The notes beneath the pieces are model-generated. The model was not told the DNA's origin. It saw nothing but the letters and a program-made list of their open reading frames with translations, and searched no databases. Positions 42,269 through 51,521 of a stretch of DNA of 64,000 nucleotides are shown here, piece by piece; the first letter of the stretch is position 1, and each line of letters opens with the position of its first letter. Position numbers and translations under genes: made by a program. This stretch comes from Verrucomicrobiota bacterium (lineage in GTDB: Bacteria; Verrucomicrobiota; Verrucomicrobiia; Opitutales; UBA953): assembly GCA_016871415.1 (NCBI GenBank), contig VHDL01000005.1, positions 75,041 to 139,040 of the forward strand, written 5' to 3'.

Positions 42269-43018
42269 ATGCGGCTGCTCCCCACCCTGCTCCTCGCGAT
42301 GGGCGCAGTCTGCCCGCTCCCGGCACAGTGGCAAATCTTCGCCGAGAAGCTGCCGGAGGCTGGAAACTGGTCCACCTACAGGATGGAGCGCAGTCGCGAC
42401 GGCAAGGTCTTCTCGACGTCAAAGCTCAGGATTTCGGTGACTGAGGGCGGCGAAATCGGCGGGATGCCCCATGCATGGTTGACGATCGAGCCCGTGGGGT
42501 GGCTGGGCTCCAAGGAGAAAGGCCCGCTCCGTCTCCTGCTGCCCAGGAACCTCGGACGCTCGGGCGCCAGCCGACTGCTCGAGAACACGGCCGCGATCGT
42601 CTTCGAGAATCCCAAGAAGAGGGCCTACCGCATGCGGGCGGAGGACATCACCTGGCTGATGGACTGGGCCAATCTCACCTATGAGAGCGAGCTGACGCCG
42701 GAAGGCGTCGCCGAGGAGAAACTCCTGATTGAGGGCAAGGAGCGCACGTGCCTCAAGTTCAGGATGCGCACCATGACCGCCACGGACCCGCCCCTGGTGC
42801 CCAAGCAGACGATCACGATGGAAGGCTCGCTCTCGCGTGACGAATCGACGCCCTTCGGCGTGGCGAAGGCCGAATGGAAGGAGAAGACGACGAAGCGCGG
42901 CGGCAGCTCGGAGGAGACCAAGACGCTCACGCTGACCGGCTTCGGCAAGGGACCTGCTGGACCGCCCCCCGCCAAGGCCGACGACTTCTCGCTCTGGAAG
43001 CTGATTTTCGGCCGGTGA
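42269..43018 (+). CDS. Exported protein of unknown function
   Basis: 249 residues from ATG 42269, chosen because it opens directly with the signal peptide LLPTLLLAMGAVCPLPAQWQ. The mature part is rich in beta-strands and charged residues (YRMERSRDGKVFSTSKLRIS; LLIEGKERTCLKFRMRTMTA) and ends DDFSLWKLIFGR. No family is recognised. Longer in-frame starts (TTG 42164, ATG 42230) would bury the signal peptide. It is divergent from cimA, with the cimA leader in between. Confidence 0.6.
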   Translation: MRLLPTLLLAMGAVCPLPAQWQIFAEKLPEAGNWSTYRMERSRDGKVFSTSKLRISVTEGGEIGGMPHAWLTIEPVGWLGSKEKGPLRLLLPRNLGRSGASRLLENTAAIVFENPKKRAYRMRAEDITWLMDWANLTYESELTPEGVAEEKLLIEGKERTCLKFRMRTMTATDPPLVPKQTITMEGSLSRDESTPFGVAKAEWKEKTTKRGGSSEETKTLTLTGFGKGPAGPPPAKADDFSLWKLIFGR

Positions 43019-43024
43019 GACGGG

Positions 43025-43060
43025 CCAGCCCGTCCGTGGTCGCCGGACGGGCTGGGGTTT
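43025..43060. terminator. Bidirectional hairpin between an exported-protein gene and tRNA-Phe
   Basis: CCAGCCCGTCCG (43025-43036) pairs perfectly with CGGACGGGCTGG (43044-43055), followed on the plus strand by GGTTTC. It lies 7 nt after the stop of the exported-protein gene and just beyond the 3' end of the opposing tRNA-Phe gene. Confidence 0.7.
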
Positions 43061-43064
43061 CAAG

Positions 43065-43140
43065 TGGTGGCCGGAGTCGGAATCGAACCAACGACACGAT
43101 GCTCTTCAGGCATCTGCTCTACCAACTGAGCTATCCGGCC
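43065..43140 (-). tRNA. tRNA-Phe (anticodon GAA), CCA encoded
   Basis: The acceptor GGCCGGA pairs with TCCGGCC. The anticodon loop CTGAAGA between GATGC and GCATC gives GAA. The D-arm TAGCTCAGTTGGTAGAGCA and T-arm TTGGTTCGATTCC are canonical; A discriminator and CCA follow. Confidence 0.95.
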
Positions 43141-43212
43141 ATGCTGACTGAAAGGGCACGATGCCCCGGAGGCCTCCGCCTGTCAATCCGACAAGCGGAC
43201 CCCGGAAGGCCG

Positions 43213-44457
43213 TCAGAAGGAGAATTTCCAGGGCGCCAGGCGGTGCCGGACTTCGGCGATGACCTCGCCCTCGCCGGCCTCTCCCTTATCCGAGACGAAG
43301 GTCACGGAGAAGCGCACGAAAGCGCCGCAATCGTCCCACGGCACGGTGGAGATGAGGTGCTCAGTGATCATCCACTGCGAGAAGGCCTCGCCTGAATCGA
43401 AGTTCACCGTGCCGGACGGACCGGTGGCGGACTTGGGGGCGGGCATGTAGAGGAAGAATCCGGCGCCGGGCTTGCGTACCTGGAAGCCGAGCTTGGCGAG
43501 CACGCCCACGAGGAGATCCATGCGTCGCGAATACTTGGCCGCAATGGCGCGCGGGATGGAGACGTCATCGAGCCCCGCGGCCCCGGCCTTCTGGATGCCG
43601 AGGAACTGTCCGGAGTCGGAGTTGTCCTTCACGTCGCCGTAGGCCTTCACGATGAGCGCGTTGCCGGTGACGAAGCCGATGCGCCAGCCGGTCATGTTGT
43701 GGCTCTTGGAGAGCGTGTGCAGTTCGACGGCCACGTCCTTCGCGCCGGGGACCTGGAGGATGGAGACCTGGGGACCGGAGAAATGGAGCGAGCCGTAGGC
43801 CGAGTCCTGGATCACGATAAGTCCGTACTTCCTGGCGAAGGCGACGACCTCCTCGTAGAACTTCAGGGTGGCGCAGGCGCCGGTTGGGTTGTTGGGGTAG
43901 TTGAGGACGAGGACCTTGGCCTTGGCGAGGACGTCCGCGGGGACCGAGTTCAAATCGGGCAGGAAGGCGTTCTCCGGGGTGAGCTTCAGGTTGTGGACGA
44001 CGCCGCCGTAATACTTGGCGTGGGTGCCGAAGACGGGGTAGCCGGGCACGGTCATGAGTACGACGTCGCCAGGATTGATGAAGCAGGCGGGCAGGATGGA
44101 GAGCGCCGCCTTGGTTCCGATTGAGTGCAGGACCTCGGTGTCGGGGTCGACGTCGACGCCGAAGAGGGATTTCATGTAGCGGACCGCGGCCTGCTTGAAC
44201 TCGGCACCTCCGTTGTCGGCGTAGCCGCGGTTCTCAGGCTTGGCGGCCTCGGTCTGGAGGGCCTTCACGACGGAAGGGAACGCCATCGCGTCCGGCTCGC
44301 CCACGCCGAGGTCGATCAGGGCGACGTCCGGCTTGGCCTTCTTGGCGGCGGCCTTGGCGCGCTTGATCTTCTCGAACTTGTAGATAGCGGTCGACTTGCC
44401 GTAGTTGGCGCCGCCGATGCGCCCGGCGAAAAGCTGCTGGATGTAGGGGTCGGACAT
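43213..44457 (-). CDS. dapL: LL-diaminopimelate aminotransferase
   Basis: 414 residues, PLP fold type I. Key motifs are IDLGVGEPDAMAFPSVVKAL, ENRGYADNGGAEFKQA, VPGYPVFGTHAKYYGG, VLNYPNNPTGA, QDSAYGSLHF and the PLP-lysine motif ELHTLSKSHNMTGWRIGF. These fit the DapL branch, which makes LL-diaminopimelate directly from tetrahydrodipicolinate and is known from Verrucomicrobia, Chlamydia and plants. Start ATG 44457 (MSDPYIQQLF). It is divergent from tspO. Confidence 0.85.
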   Translation of the reverse strand: MSDPYIQQLFAGRIGGANYGKSTAIYKFEKIKRAKAAAKKAKPDVALIDLGVGEPDAMAFPSVVKALQTEAAKPENRGYADNGGAEFKQAAVRYMKSLFGVDVDPDTEVLHSIGTKAALSILPACFINPGDVVLMTVPGYPVFGTHAKYYGGVVHNLKLTPENAFLPDLNSVPADVLAKAKVLVLNYPNNPTGACATLKFYEEVVAFARKYGLIVIQDSAYGSLHFSGPQVSILQVPGAKDVAVELHTLSKSHNMTGWRIGFVTGNALIVKAYGDVKDNSDSGQFLGIQKAGAAGLDDVSIPRAIAAKYSRRMDLLVGVLAKLGFQVRKPGAGFFLYMPAPKSATGPSGTVNFDSGEAFSQWMITEHLISTVPWDDCGAFVRFSVTFVSDKGEAGEGEVIAEVRHRLAPWKFSF

Positions 44458-44552
44458 GTTGGAGGAACCTCGAAAAAGAGGGGGAACGGGGTCGATGGCA
44501 AGCGGCCAGAGGGCGTCCTTGCGGAACCCCGCGGGGCCCGGCATCCTAGGGC

Positions 44553-45065
44553 ATGGTAACGGAGCTCGACCGCCTGGCCCGGGAACATGGGGAACGCTGC
44601 GGCTGGGGAGGGACCTGGCGCCTGTGCGGCCTGATGCTGCTCTGCGTGACGGTCGGGGCGGTTTCCGGCGCCGCCACCCGCGACTCGATTCCCATCTGGT
44701 ACGCCGGGCTGCATAAGCCCGTTTTCAATCCCCCGAACTGGATCTTCGCCCCGATGTGGTCGACGCTCTACCTCCTCTTCGGTTGCTCGATGGGCCTAGC
44801 CTGGGAACGCGGAGCCGACCGGCTGACGAAGACGACCTTCTTCGCCTTGCTCTGCGTCAACGGGCTCTGGTCACTGCTCTTCTTCGGGCTGCGCAGCCCC
44901 GGACTGGCTCTGATCGACATCGCGGCCTACCTACTGCTCCTGAGCTCATGGGTGAGGATGCTCGCGCGCCACGACCGAACCGCGGCCTGGCTGCAGGTGC
45001 CGCACCTCCTCTGGGTCGCCTTCGCCGCCGTGCTCAACGCGTCGATCTGGTGGCTGAACCAATAG
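44553..45065 (+). CDS. TspO/MBR-family membrane protein
   Basis: 170 residues, five membrane helices. Family motifs are WYAGLHKPVFNPPNWIFAPM, WSTLYLLFG, NGLWSLLFFGLRSPGLAL and the C-terminal LLWVAFAAVLNASIWWLNQ. TspO proteins bind porphyrins and affect tetrapyrrole and stress responses. An N-terminal cytoplasmic extension of ~20 charged residues precedes helix 1. It is transcribed alone, with a terminator 2 nt after the stop. Confidence 0.9.
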   Translation: MVTELDRLAREHGERCGWGGTWRLCGLMLLCVTVGAVSGAATRDSIPIWYAGLHKPVFNPPNWIFAPMWSTLYLLFGCSMGLAWERGADRLTKTTFFALLCVNGLWSLLFFGLRSPGLALIDIAAYLLLLSSWVRMLARHDRTAAWLQVPHLLWVAFAAVLNASIWWLNQ

Positions 45066-45066
45066 G

Positions 45067-45090
45067 AAGGCCCCGGAGGTCCGGGGCCTT
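45067..45090. terminator. Bidirectional terminator between tspO-like gene and the sugar cluster
   Basis: AAGGCCCCGGA pairs with TCCGGGGCCTT around GG, giving T/A-flanked arms usable in both directions. It serves the TspO-like gene from the left and the oxidoreductase gene ending at 45112 from the right. Confidence 0.8.
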
Positions 45091-45111
45091 CGTGAGGAGG
45101 CGGGTCCGCGG

Positions 45112-46281
45112 TCAGGCGTCGAGCCTGGTCCAGCGGGCGTTGCCCTTGGAGGACTTCACCGCGGCCTCGATGAAGGCCATGCCGGTGACGCCGTCGTCGA
45201 TGGAAGGGAAGTCATAGCCGCCCTTGGGGGCCTTGCGGCCCTCGAGGCGGTCGGTGATGGCCTCGGCGGCGGCACGATAGATGTTCGCGAACGCCTCGAT
45301 GAAGGCCTCGGGATGCCCGAAGGGCGTGCGGGTGTACTTCTTGCAGGCCTCACCGTTGTAGGAGTTGCCGCGGCGGTGCACCTGACGGGGCTGGTCGAGA
45401 TACTTCACGATCAGCTCATTCGGATGCTCCTGGTGCCACTCGAGCGAGGCCAGGGTGCCGTATACGCGGATGTTGAGGTTGTTCTCGTCGCCGGTGGAGA
45501 TCTGCGAGGCGTGGAGGACGCCTTTGGCCCCGCCCTTGTAACGCACGAGCATGTTGGCGTCGTCATCGAGAAGGCGGCCGGGGATGTAGGTGCTGAGGTC
45601 GGCGGCGATTTCCTTGATCTCGAGGCCGGTGACGTACTGCACGAGGTTCTCGGCGTGGGTGCCGATGTCGCCCACGCAGTTGGAGACACCCGAGCAGTTC
45701 GGGTCCATGCGCCAGTTGGCGATCTTCTGGATCTTGCCGGACTGCAGGGCGCCGATGGCGTAGCCCTGCGGATATTCGACGACGACCTTGTTGATCTTGC
45801 CGAGCTTGCCGGCGGCCACGAAGTCGCGGGCCTCCTTGACCATCGGGTAGCCGGTGTAGTTGTGCAGCAGCGCGAAGACCAGGCCGCTCTTCTTGACGAT
45901 GGCGCGGAGCTTCTTGCCTTCGGCGAGGGAGAACGTGAGGGGCTTCTCGCAGATGACGTGGATGCCGGCCTCGAGGAAGGCCTTGGCCACGGGGTAGTGC
46001 AGGTCGTTGCGGGCGACGATCGACACGAAGTCGATGCGCTCGCCGGGAGGCAGCTTCGCCTCGGCCTTGGCCATCTCGGCGTACGAAACGTAGACGCGGG
46101 ACGGGTCGAGGTTGAGGTCCTGGCCGGAAAGGCGGGACTTCTCGGGGTCGGAGGAGAACGCGCCGGCGACGAGTTCGATCTTGCCGTCGAGGGCCGCGGC
46201 CATGCGGTGCACGCCGCCGATGAAGGCGCCGCGCCCGCCGCCGACCATGCCCATGCGGAGCTTACGATTCAGTTTAGCCAT
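45112..46281 (-). CDS. Gfo/Idh/MocA-family oxidoreductase (downstream copy)
   Basis: 389 residues. The Rossmann N-terminus RMGMVGGGRGAFIGGVHRMA is followed by the dinucleotide/sugar motif AGIHVICEKPLTFSLAEGKK with the conserved EKP lysine, and by VGDIGTHAENLVQYVTG with the usual catalytic-His region. Such enzymes oxidise or reduce sugar alcohols and sugars with NAD(P), often at C3. It is last in a leftward cluster of another Gfo/Idh gene, a TIM-barrel isomerase, xylB and xylA. Confidence 0.88.
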   Translation of the reverse strand: MAKLNRKLRMGMVGGGRGAFIGGVHRMAAALDGKIELVAGAFSSDPEKSRLSGQDLNLDPSRVYVSYAEMAKAEAKLPPGERIDFVSIVARNDLHYPVAKAFLEAGIHVICEKPLTFSLAEGKKLRAIVKKSGLVFALLHNYTGYPMVKEARDFVAAGKLGKINKVVVEYPQGYAIGALQSGKIQKIANWRMDPNCSGVSNCVGDIGTHAENLVQYVTGLEIKEIAADLSTYIPGRLLDDDANMLVRYKGGAKGVLHASQISTGDENNLNIRVYGTLASLEWHQEHPNELIVKYLDQPRQVHRRGNSYNGEACKKYTRTPFGHPEAFIEAFANIYRAAAEAITDRLEGRKAPKGGYDFPSIDDGVTGMAFIEAAVKSSKGNARWTRLDA

Positions 46282-46292
46282 GTGGGTGAGGT

Positions 46293-47375
46293 TCAGAGTG
46301 AGACGGGCTTGCCGGAACTAGCAGACGCGTAGACGGCGTCGATGACCTGCATCAGGCGGTAGGCCTGCTCAGGGGTGTTGAGGGGCTTGGCGCGCCCTTC
46401 GATCGCCTCGATAAAGTTTGCGGCCGAGCCGATGCGGCCCATGTCCTCGCACGCGGGGGTGACGATGGAGCGGTTCACGCTGTTGCCGTTCTCCTGGACG
46501 TAGAGCTCGCAGGCGTCGATCGCGGTGCCGTCCAGACCGTCGATGCCGAAGAGGCGCTCGACCTTGCCGCCGGCCTTGGTGCCCTGGAAGACGACGGAGA
46601 CCTCCTCGCGCTTCACCATCTCGGCCCAGGAGACCTGCAGGGTGAGCACCTGGCCGGTCTTGAAGGTGACGAGGGCATGGGCGGCGTTCTCGACGTCGGT
46701 GGTGCCGCCGACTTTGTCGGGAATGCCCCAGGGGCCCTTGAAGGACTTGTCCTGGATGAAGTCGCTGAAGGTCCGGCCGAGGACGTGCGCGGGCTCGGGG
46801 TAGCCCATGAAGTACATCGCGAGGTCGACCATGTGCAGCAGGTCGATGAGGGGTCCGCCGCCGGACAGCTCCTTGGTGGTGAACCAGCCGCCGAAGCCGG
46901 GGATGCCGGTGCGGCGGATCCACTTCGCCTGGGCGGAGTTGATCTTCCCGACGACGCCCTGCTCGACGTACTTCATCATGGCCTGCGACTCGGGGCGCGC
47001 GCGGTTGTTGAAGTTGAACATGACCTGCTTGCCGGCCTTCTTCGCGGCGGCGATGATCTCGAGCACCTCCGGTGCGCTGAGCGCCGGGGGCTTCTCGCAG
47101 AAGACGTGCTTGCCCGCGTTGAGGCACTGGACGGCCAGCGGGGCGTGGAACTTGTTCGGGACGATGATGCTGACGGCCTGAAGCTCCTTGCGCTCAGCAA
47201 GCATCGCCTCGACGGATTCGTAGGCGTGCGGGATGCCCCACTTGTCCGCGGCCTTCCTGGCGGCGCCGGGCGCCAGGTCGGCGACGGCAACAATCTCGGC
47301 ATGGGCCTGCTTGAAGCCCGCCGCGTGATACTGGAGCATGCCGCCCGCTCCGATGACTCCGACTTTGGTGGCCAT
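46293..47375 (-). CDS. Gfo/Idh/MocA-family oxidoreductase (upstream copy)
   Basis: 360 residues from ATG 47375. N-terminal KVGVIGAGGMLQYHAAGFKQ binds NAD(P); NAGKHVFCEKPPALSAPEVL carries the EKP motif. GGPLIDLLHMVDLAMYFMG is the D-x-x-x-H catalytic region. It differs clearly from the downstream copy, so the two are not a recent duplication. Eleven nucleotides separate them, and 20 nt separate it from the isomerase gene, giving a compact three-gene unit likely to handle a keto-sugar intermediate. Confidence 0.88.
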   Translation of the reverse strand: MATKVGVIGAGGMLQYHAAGFKQAHAEIVAVADLAPGAARKAADKWGIPHAYESVEAMLAERKELQAVSIIVPNKFHAPLAVQCLNAGKHVFCEKPPALSAPEVLEIIAAAKKAGKQVMFNFNNRARPESQAMMKYVEQGVVGKINSAQAKWIRRTGIPGFGGWFTTKELSGGGPLIDLLHMVDLAMYFMGYPEPAHVLGRTFSDFIQDKSFKGPWGIPDKVGGTTDVENAAHALVTFKTGQVLTLQVSWAEMVKREEVSVVFQGTKAGGKVERLFGIDGLDGTAIDACELYVQENGNSVNRSIVTPACEDMGRIGSAANFIEAIEGRAKPLNTPEQAYRLMQVIDAVYASASSGKPVSL

Positions 47376-47395
47376 GGTCTGGATGGTCGGGAGGT

Positions 47396-48460
47396 TCACT
47401 TCTTGCCCTGCGCGGACTTGTCGAAGGCGGCGTCGAAGGCGACCTTGTTGGTCGGGAAGGCGAGCTTCTTGACGAAGGCGCAGGATTCGGCGGCGCCGAA
47501 GAAGCGGTCCATACGGCCGTCCTCCCACTCGATGGAGAGCGGACCGGAGTAGCTGACGTCGTTGAGGGCGACGATGACGTCCTCGAAGCGGATGTCGCCG
47601 CGCCCGACGGAGCGGAAGTCCCACGCGCGACGGGCGTCGCAGAAGTCGGTGTGGCCACCGAAGACCCCGACGGTGCCGTCGCCGTGGCCCCACCAGACGT
47701 CCTTCATGTGGGCGTGGTGGATCTGCCGGCCGAAGGTGCGGATGAACTTCACGTAGTCGACGCCCTGGTAGCCGAGGTGGCTGGGGTCGTAGTTGAAGCC
47801 GAAACGCCTGTGGTTGCCGACGGCGTCGAGCGCGCGCTGGGCGGAGGCGATGTCGAAGGCAATCTCGGTCGGGTGCACCTCGAGGGCGAAGTATACGTCG
47901 TGCTTCTCAAAGGACTCGAGGATGGACTTCCAGCGGCGGGCGAAATCGTCGTAGCCCTTCTGGAGATAGGCCTGATTGGTGGGCGGGAAGGCGTAGAGGG
48001 CGTGCCAGATGGAGGAGCCGGTGAAGCCGTTGACGACGACCTTGCCGGAACCGGGCGCCTTGCCGGCCATGTAGGCCTTGCCGGCGTCGAAGAACTTGCG
48101 GGCGGCCTGGGCGGTCAGGGCCATCTCGGCGCACGCGCGCTGGCGGACGCCTTCGGGGCTGCCGTCACCCCAGACGTGGGCGGGCAGGATGCACTGGTGG
48201 CGCTCGTCGATGTTGTCGCAGGTGGCCTGGCCGACGAGGTGCGAAGAGATGGCCCAGCAGCCGAGGTCGTGCTTCTTCAGCAGCTCCCAGACGGACTCGA
48301 CGTAGCCCTTCTCATTGACCGCGCGGGTGACGTCGAAGTGGTCGCCCCAGCAGGCGAGCTCCACGCCGTCGTAGCCCATGGCTTTGACCTTGGGGAGCAG
48401 GTCGGCAATCTTGAGGTCGGCCCACTGGCCGGTGAAGAGGGTGACGGGGCGCTGGGACAT
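47396..48460 (-). CDS. TIM-barrel sugar isomerase/epimerase (AP-endonuclease-2 fold)
   Basis: 354 residues. Motifs typical of the xylose-isomerase-like superfamily are [33 protein letters not shown] (first metal Glu), [17 protein letters not shown] (Asp/His) and [11 protein letters not shown], with a closing [18 protein letters not shown] (last Glu). The metal ligands appear intact. Members of this group isomerise or epimerise keto-sugars or act as dehydratases alongside Gfo/Idh enzymes. It lies 75 bp after xylB. Confidence 0.85.
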   Translation of the reverse strand: MSQRPVTLFTGQWADLKIADLLPKVKAMGYDGVELACWGDHFDVTRAVNEKGYVESVWELLKKHDLGCWAISSHLVGQATCDNIDERHQCILPAHVWGDGSPEGVRQRACAEMALTAQAARKFFDAGKAYMAGKAPGSGKVVVNGFTGSSIWHALYAFPPTNQAYLQKGYDDFARRWKSILESFEKHDVYFALEVHPTEIAFDIASAQRALDAVGNHRRFGFNYDPSHLGYQGVDYVKFIRTFGRQIHHAHMKDVWWGHGDGTVGVFGGHTDFCDARRAWDFRSVGRGDIRFEDVIVALNDVSYSGPLSIEWEDGRMDRFFGAAESCAFVKKLAFPTNKVAFDAAFDKSAQGKK

Positions 48461-48535
48461 GGTGGTCGGGGTGTGAGCCCACTATGTCAGCCTACGCCCC
48501 GCGACAGTTCAAGCGGGCAATACTCACAGCGGCCC

Positions 48536-50065
48536 TCAGCCGGCCAGGGCCTTGGCCAGCTCGGACTCGAGACAATCGTAGGCCGGCCGCAGGGAGGCGT
48601 CGGGCCGGACGACCCCGGGCGCGGGCGCGCAGAAAACCTTCTCCAAATCGATGAGTTCGGCGCCGCAGGCCGCATGGGACGCACGCAGGGCGGCGCCCAA
48701 GGCGGCGGAGTCGGACACGGCCAGCCGCACCACGGGGGCTCCGAAGACGTCGGCGAAGACCTGGGCGACGGCGGGATTCTCCGAGGCGCCGCCGGTCAGC
48801 AGCAGTTCGGTGGTGGGCGTCCCGACCCAGCGGCTGTGCAGGCGCAGGCTGAGCGCCTGACCTTCCACGGCGGCACGAGGCAGCGCGGCCTTGTCCGTCG
48901 TCCGGCCCACGTGGACGCGACCGGCGGGACGACGCGGCGTGATCTCGGGCTCCTCCATCGGAAGCACGGCGCCTTGGGCAGCCGGCGCGGCGGTGACGGC
49001 GTCGGCAAACGCGGCCCAGTCAGACAGGCCGCACTCCTTGCGCACGGCCTCACGGGCGAGGGAGCCGTTGCGCACGCAGACAAGGCTCATGCTCCCGCCC
49101 ATGGGATTGCCAAAGGCGTGGCCCAGGCCCGCGGTATCGGTGCGGATGCCGTCGATCGCGGCGAAGAGCGTGTCGCTGGTGCCGAGGCTGATCACGACCT
49201 TGCCGGGACGGGCGGCGCCCATGCCGACGAGGCTGGACGGATTATCGCCCGTGCCGATGACGACCTGGCAGCGCGGCGAGAAGCCGTAGCGGCAGACGAA
49301 GTATCCCGAGATGGGGCCGGCAATCGTGGCGCCGGGACGGACGGCGGGAAGCCGGGCGGCGAGACCGGGAGCCGTGGCGGCGAGCGCGACGGGAGACCAC
49401 TCCCCCGCCCTGATATCCATCAGGTTCATCCCCGCGCCGTCTCCGGTGTCGATGGCGGCGTCACGCCCGGCGAGGACCGAGGCGAAGAACGAAGAGACGA
49501 GGTGGACGCGACGCGTGCGCTCCCAGCCGGCGGCGTCCGTCTTGGCGAAACGACGGATCTGCGGACCGGTGAAGCGCGGCGTCGTGACGCTGCCGGTCAG
49601 GTCACAGACCTTGCGGTCACCGCCCAGCGCGGCCGCGATCTCGCGGCATTCCTCCGCCGTGGAGGAATCCATCCAGATCGGCGAAGTGCGACGTGACAGG
49701 ACCGAAGCGAACTTCGCGGAGAGCGGACGCGAGGGATCGGCGTCGCCGAGCGCATCCTCGTAGCCGGCAGCCAGGTAGACGCTGCCGTGCTGCTGACCGG
49801 AGACCGAGACGGCCTCAATCTGCGAGAGGTCCGTCAGCTTGGAAAGGCGGGCGAGCGCCAGCTCGAGCCCGTCGAGCCAGAGCAGCGGATCGGCGTGGAC
49901 CTCACCGTCCTTGCCGCCGCGGATGAATCCCTCGGGATGATCCCGGTCGGGAAAGTCAGGGCCGAAGGCCGCTCGGGCGCGCGCCAGGGTCGTGCCCGCG
50001 ACAGTGTCGAGCACGAGCGCGGTCGCACTCTGCGTGGACAGGTCGAGGCCGAGGACCCTGGCCAT
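48536..50065 (-). CDS. xylB: Xylulokinase (FGGY family)
   Basis: 509 residues. The N-terminal phosphate-binding strand is VLGLDLSTQSATALVLD; VSVSGQQHGSVYL is the xylulokinase substrate loop; VVIGTGDNPSSLVGMGAARP and VISLGTSDTLFA belong to the second domain; ELLLTGGASENPAVAQVFAD is the adenosine motif. It phosphorylates D-xylulose for the pentose phosphate pathway. It starts 3 nt after xylA, so the two form an operon. Confidence 0.9.
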   Translation of the reverse strand: MARVLGLDLSTQSATALVLDTVAGTTLARARAAFGPDFPDRDHPEGFIRGGKDGEVHADPLLWLDGLELALARLSKLTDLSQIEAVSVSGQQHGSVYLAAGYEDALGDADPSRPLSAKFASVLSRRTSPIWMDSSTAEECREIAAALGGDRKVCDLTGSVTTPRFTGPQIRRFAKTDAAGWERTRRVHLVSSFFASVLAGRDAAIDTGDGAGMNLMDIRAGEWSPVALAATAPGLAARLPAVRPGATIAGPISGYFVCRYGFSPRCQVVIGTGDNPSSLVGMGAARPGKVVISLGTSDTLFAAIDGIRTDTAGLGHAFGNPMGGSMSLVCVRNGSLAREAVRKECGLSDWAAFADAVTAAPAAQGAVLPMEEPEITPRRPAGRVHVGRTTDKAALPRAAVEGQALSLRLHSRWVGTPTTELLLTGGASENPAVAQVFADVFGAPVVRLAVSDSAALGAALRASHAACGAELIDLEKVFCAPAPGVVRPDASLRPAYDCLESELAKALAG

Positions 50066-50068
50066 GGC

Positions 50069-51382
50069 TCAGCGAACGTACTCGTTGATGAGGTTCTCGA
50101 GCAGCTCCTGACGTCCCGAATCGAGGCGGGGCGGCTTGATGCCCTGCGCGTAGGCGTCGAGCTGGGCCAGCGTGACCTTGCCGGACTCGACCTTGCGGCC
50201 GATGCCGGAGTCCCAGGAGGCGTAGCGCTTGTCCACGAAGCGCTCAAGCCGGCCGTCACGGATGATCGCGTCGGCGATCTTCAGGCCGCGCGCGAAGGCG
50301 TCCATGCCGCCGATGTGGGCGTGAAAGAGGTCGACCGGATCATGGGACTCGCGTCGCCGCTTGGCGTCGAAGTTGAGTCCGCCAGTGGTGAAGCCGCCCA
50401 TCTTGAGCAGGCGCAGCATGATGTTGGTCGTCAGGTAGAGGTCGGTCGGGAACTGGTCGGTGTCCCAGCCGATGAGCGTGTCACCGCGGTTGGCGTCGAC
50501 CGAGCCCAGGGCGCCAGCGGCGATGGCGACCTCCATCTCGTGCTCCATCGTGTGTCCCGCGAGGGTGGCGTGGTTGGTCTCGAGGTTCAGCTTGAAGTGC
50601 TTGAGCAGGCCGTGCTCGCGCAGGAAGTTGAGGCAGGCGGCCGCGTCGGAGTCGTACTGGTGGGTCGAGGGCTCGCGGGGCTTGGGCTCGATGTAGAACT
50701 GCCCCTTGAAGCCGATCTTGCGGGCGTGCTCGACCGTCAGGTGGAGCAGGGCCGCGAGGTGCTCCACCTCGCGCTTCATGTCGGTGTTGAGCAGGGAGGC
50801 GTAGCCTTCGCGGCCGCCCCAGAAGACGTAGCCCTCGCCGCCGAGCGCCTTGGTGGCCTCGAGGGCGTGACGGACCTGGCTGGCGGCGTAGGCGAAGACG
50901 TCGGCGTTCGGCGACGTCGCGGCGCCCTGCGCATACCGCGGATGGGCGAACAGGCAGGCCGTGCCCCAGAGCAGCTTGCGTCCGCTGGCCTTCTGGTGGG
51001 CCTTGAGCTCCTTGGCGACGCGGGCGAGGTTGGCGTGGGTCTCCTTGAGCGTGGCGCCCTCGGGGGCGACGTCACGGTCATGGAAGCAGTAGTAGTCGAT
51101 GCCGCACTTCTCGAGGAACTCGAAGAAGACCGACACGCGGCGCAGGGCGTTGTCGAGGGAATCGGATCCGTCGTCCCAGGGCATGAGCGCGGTACCCGCG
51201 CCGAAGGGATCGGCCAGGCCGTTCCGCATCACGTGCCAGTAGGCGGCCGCGAAGCGGAAATGATCCTTCATGCGCTTGCCGCCGACCTTACGGTTCGCGT
51301 CATAATGCTTGAAGGCGAAGGGATTCTTGGACTTGGGACCCTCGTATTCGACGACGGGGACGCGGGGGAAGTGCTGCGGCAT
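50069..51382 (-). CDS. xylA: Xylose isomerase
   Basis: 437 residues, the longer class II type. Metal and substrate motifs are complete: [65 protein letters not shown] and [20 protein letters not shown]. It converts D-xylose to D-xylulose. Start ATG 51382; frames open further upstream run antisense to panC. It heads the xylAB operon; a TCGTTACGA palindrome lies 77 bp upstream. Confidence 0.96.
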   Translation of the reverse strand: MPQHFPRVPVVEYEGPKSKNPFAFKHYDANRKVGGKRMKDHFRFAAAYWHVMRNGLADPFGAGTALMPWDDGSDSLDNALRRVSVFFEFLEKCGIDYYCFHDRDVAPEGATLKETHANLARVAKELKAHQKASGRKLLWGTACLFAHPRYAQGAATSPNADVFAYAASQVRHALEATKALGGEGYVFWGGREGYASLLNTDMKREVEHLAALLHLTVEHARKIGFKGQFYIEPKPREPSTHQYDSDAAACLNFLREHGLLKHFKLNLETNHATLAGHTMEHEMEVAIAAGALGSVDANRGDTLIGWDTDQFPTDLYLTTNIMLRLLKMGGFTTGGLNFDAKRRRESHDPVDLFHAHIGGMDAFARGLKIADAIIRDGRLERFVDKRYASWDSGIGRKVESGKVTLAQLDAYAQGIKPPRLDSGRQELLENLINEYVR

Positions 51383-51458
51383 TGCGGTCTTGGTTGGGGA
51401 TGAACACTTTTGCCCCTCCGTCAACGGCTGCCAAGATAAAGCGGGCCAGAGCATGGTA

Positions 51459-51467
51459 TCGTTACGA
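51459..51467. promoter_or_regulatory. Short palindrome between xylA and panC
   Basis: TCGTTACGA is a perfect 4-1-4 inverted repeat in the 139-bp gap shared by the divergent xylA and panC genes, in a locally less G+C-rich patch. A repressor site for xylA is possible; at 9 bp chance is also quite likely. Confidence 0.2.
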
Positions 51468-51521
51468 CATCGCCGGCCGAGCGCGCTTGCGCGGCCGCCG
51501 ACCAGGACCCACGATGGAGCC

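Noticed and set aside
40455..42440. A 661-codon plus-strand open frame opposite cimA
   Set aside because: Antisense to cimA with conserved catalytic motifs; no recognisable protein features.
47651..49696. A 681-codon plus-strand open frame opposite the isomerase and xylB
   Set aside because: It lies antisense to two well-supported enzymes and its translation is compositionally biased without domains.
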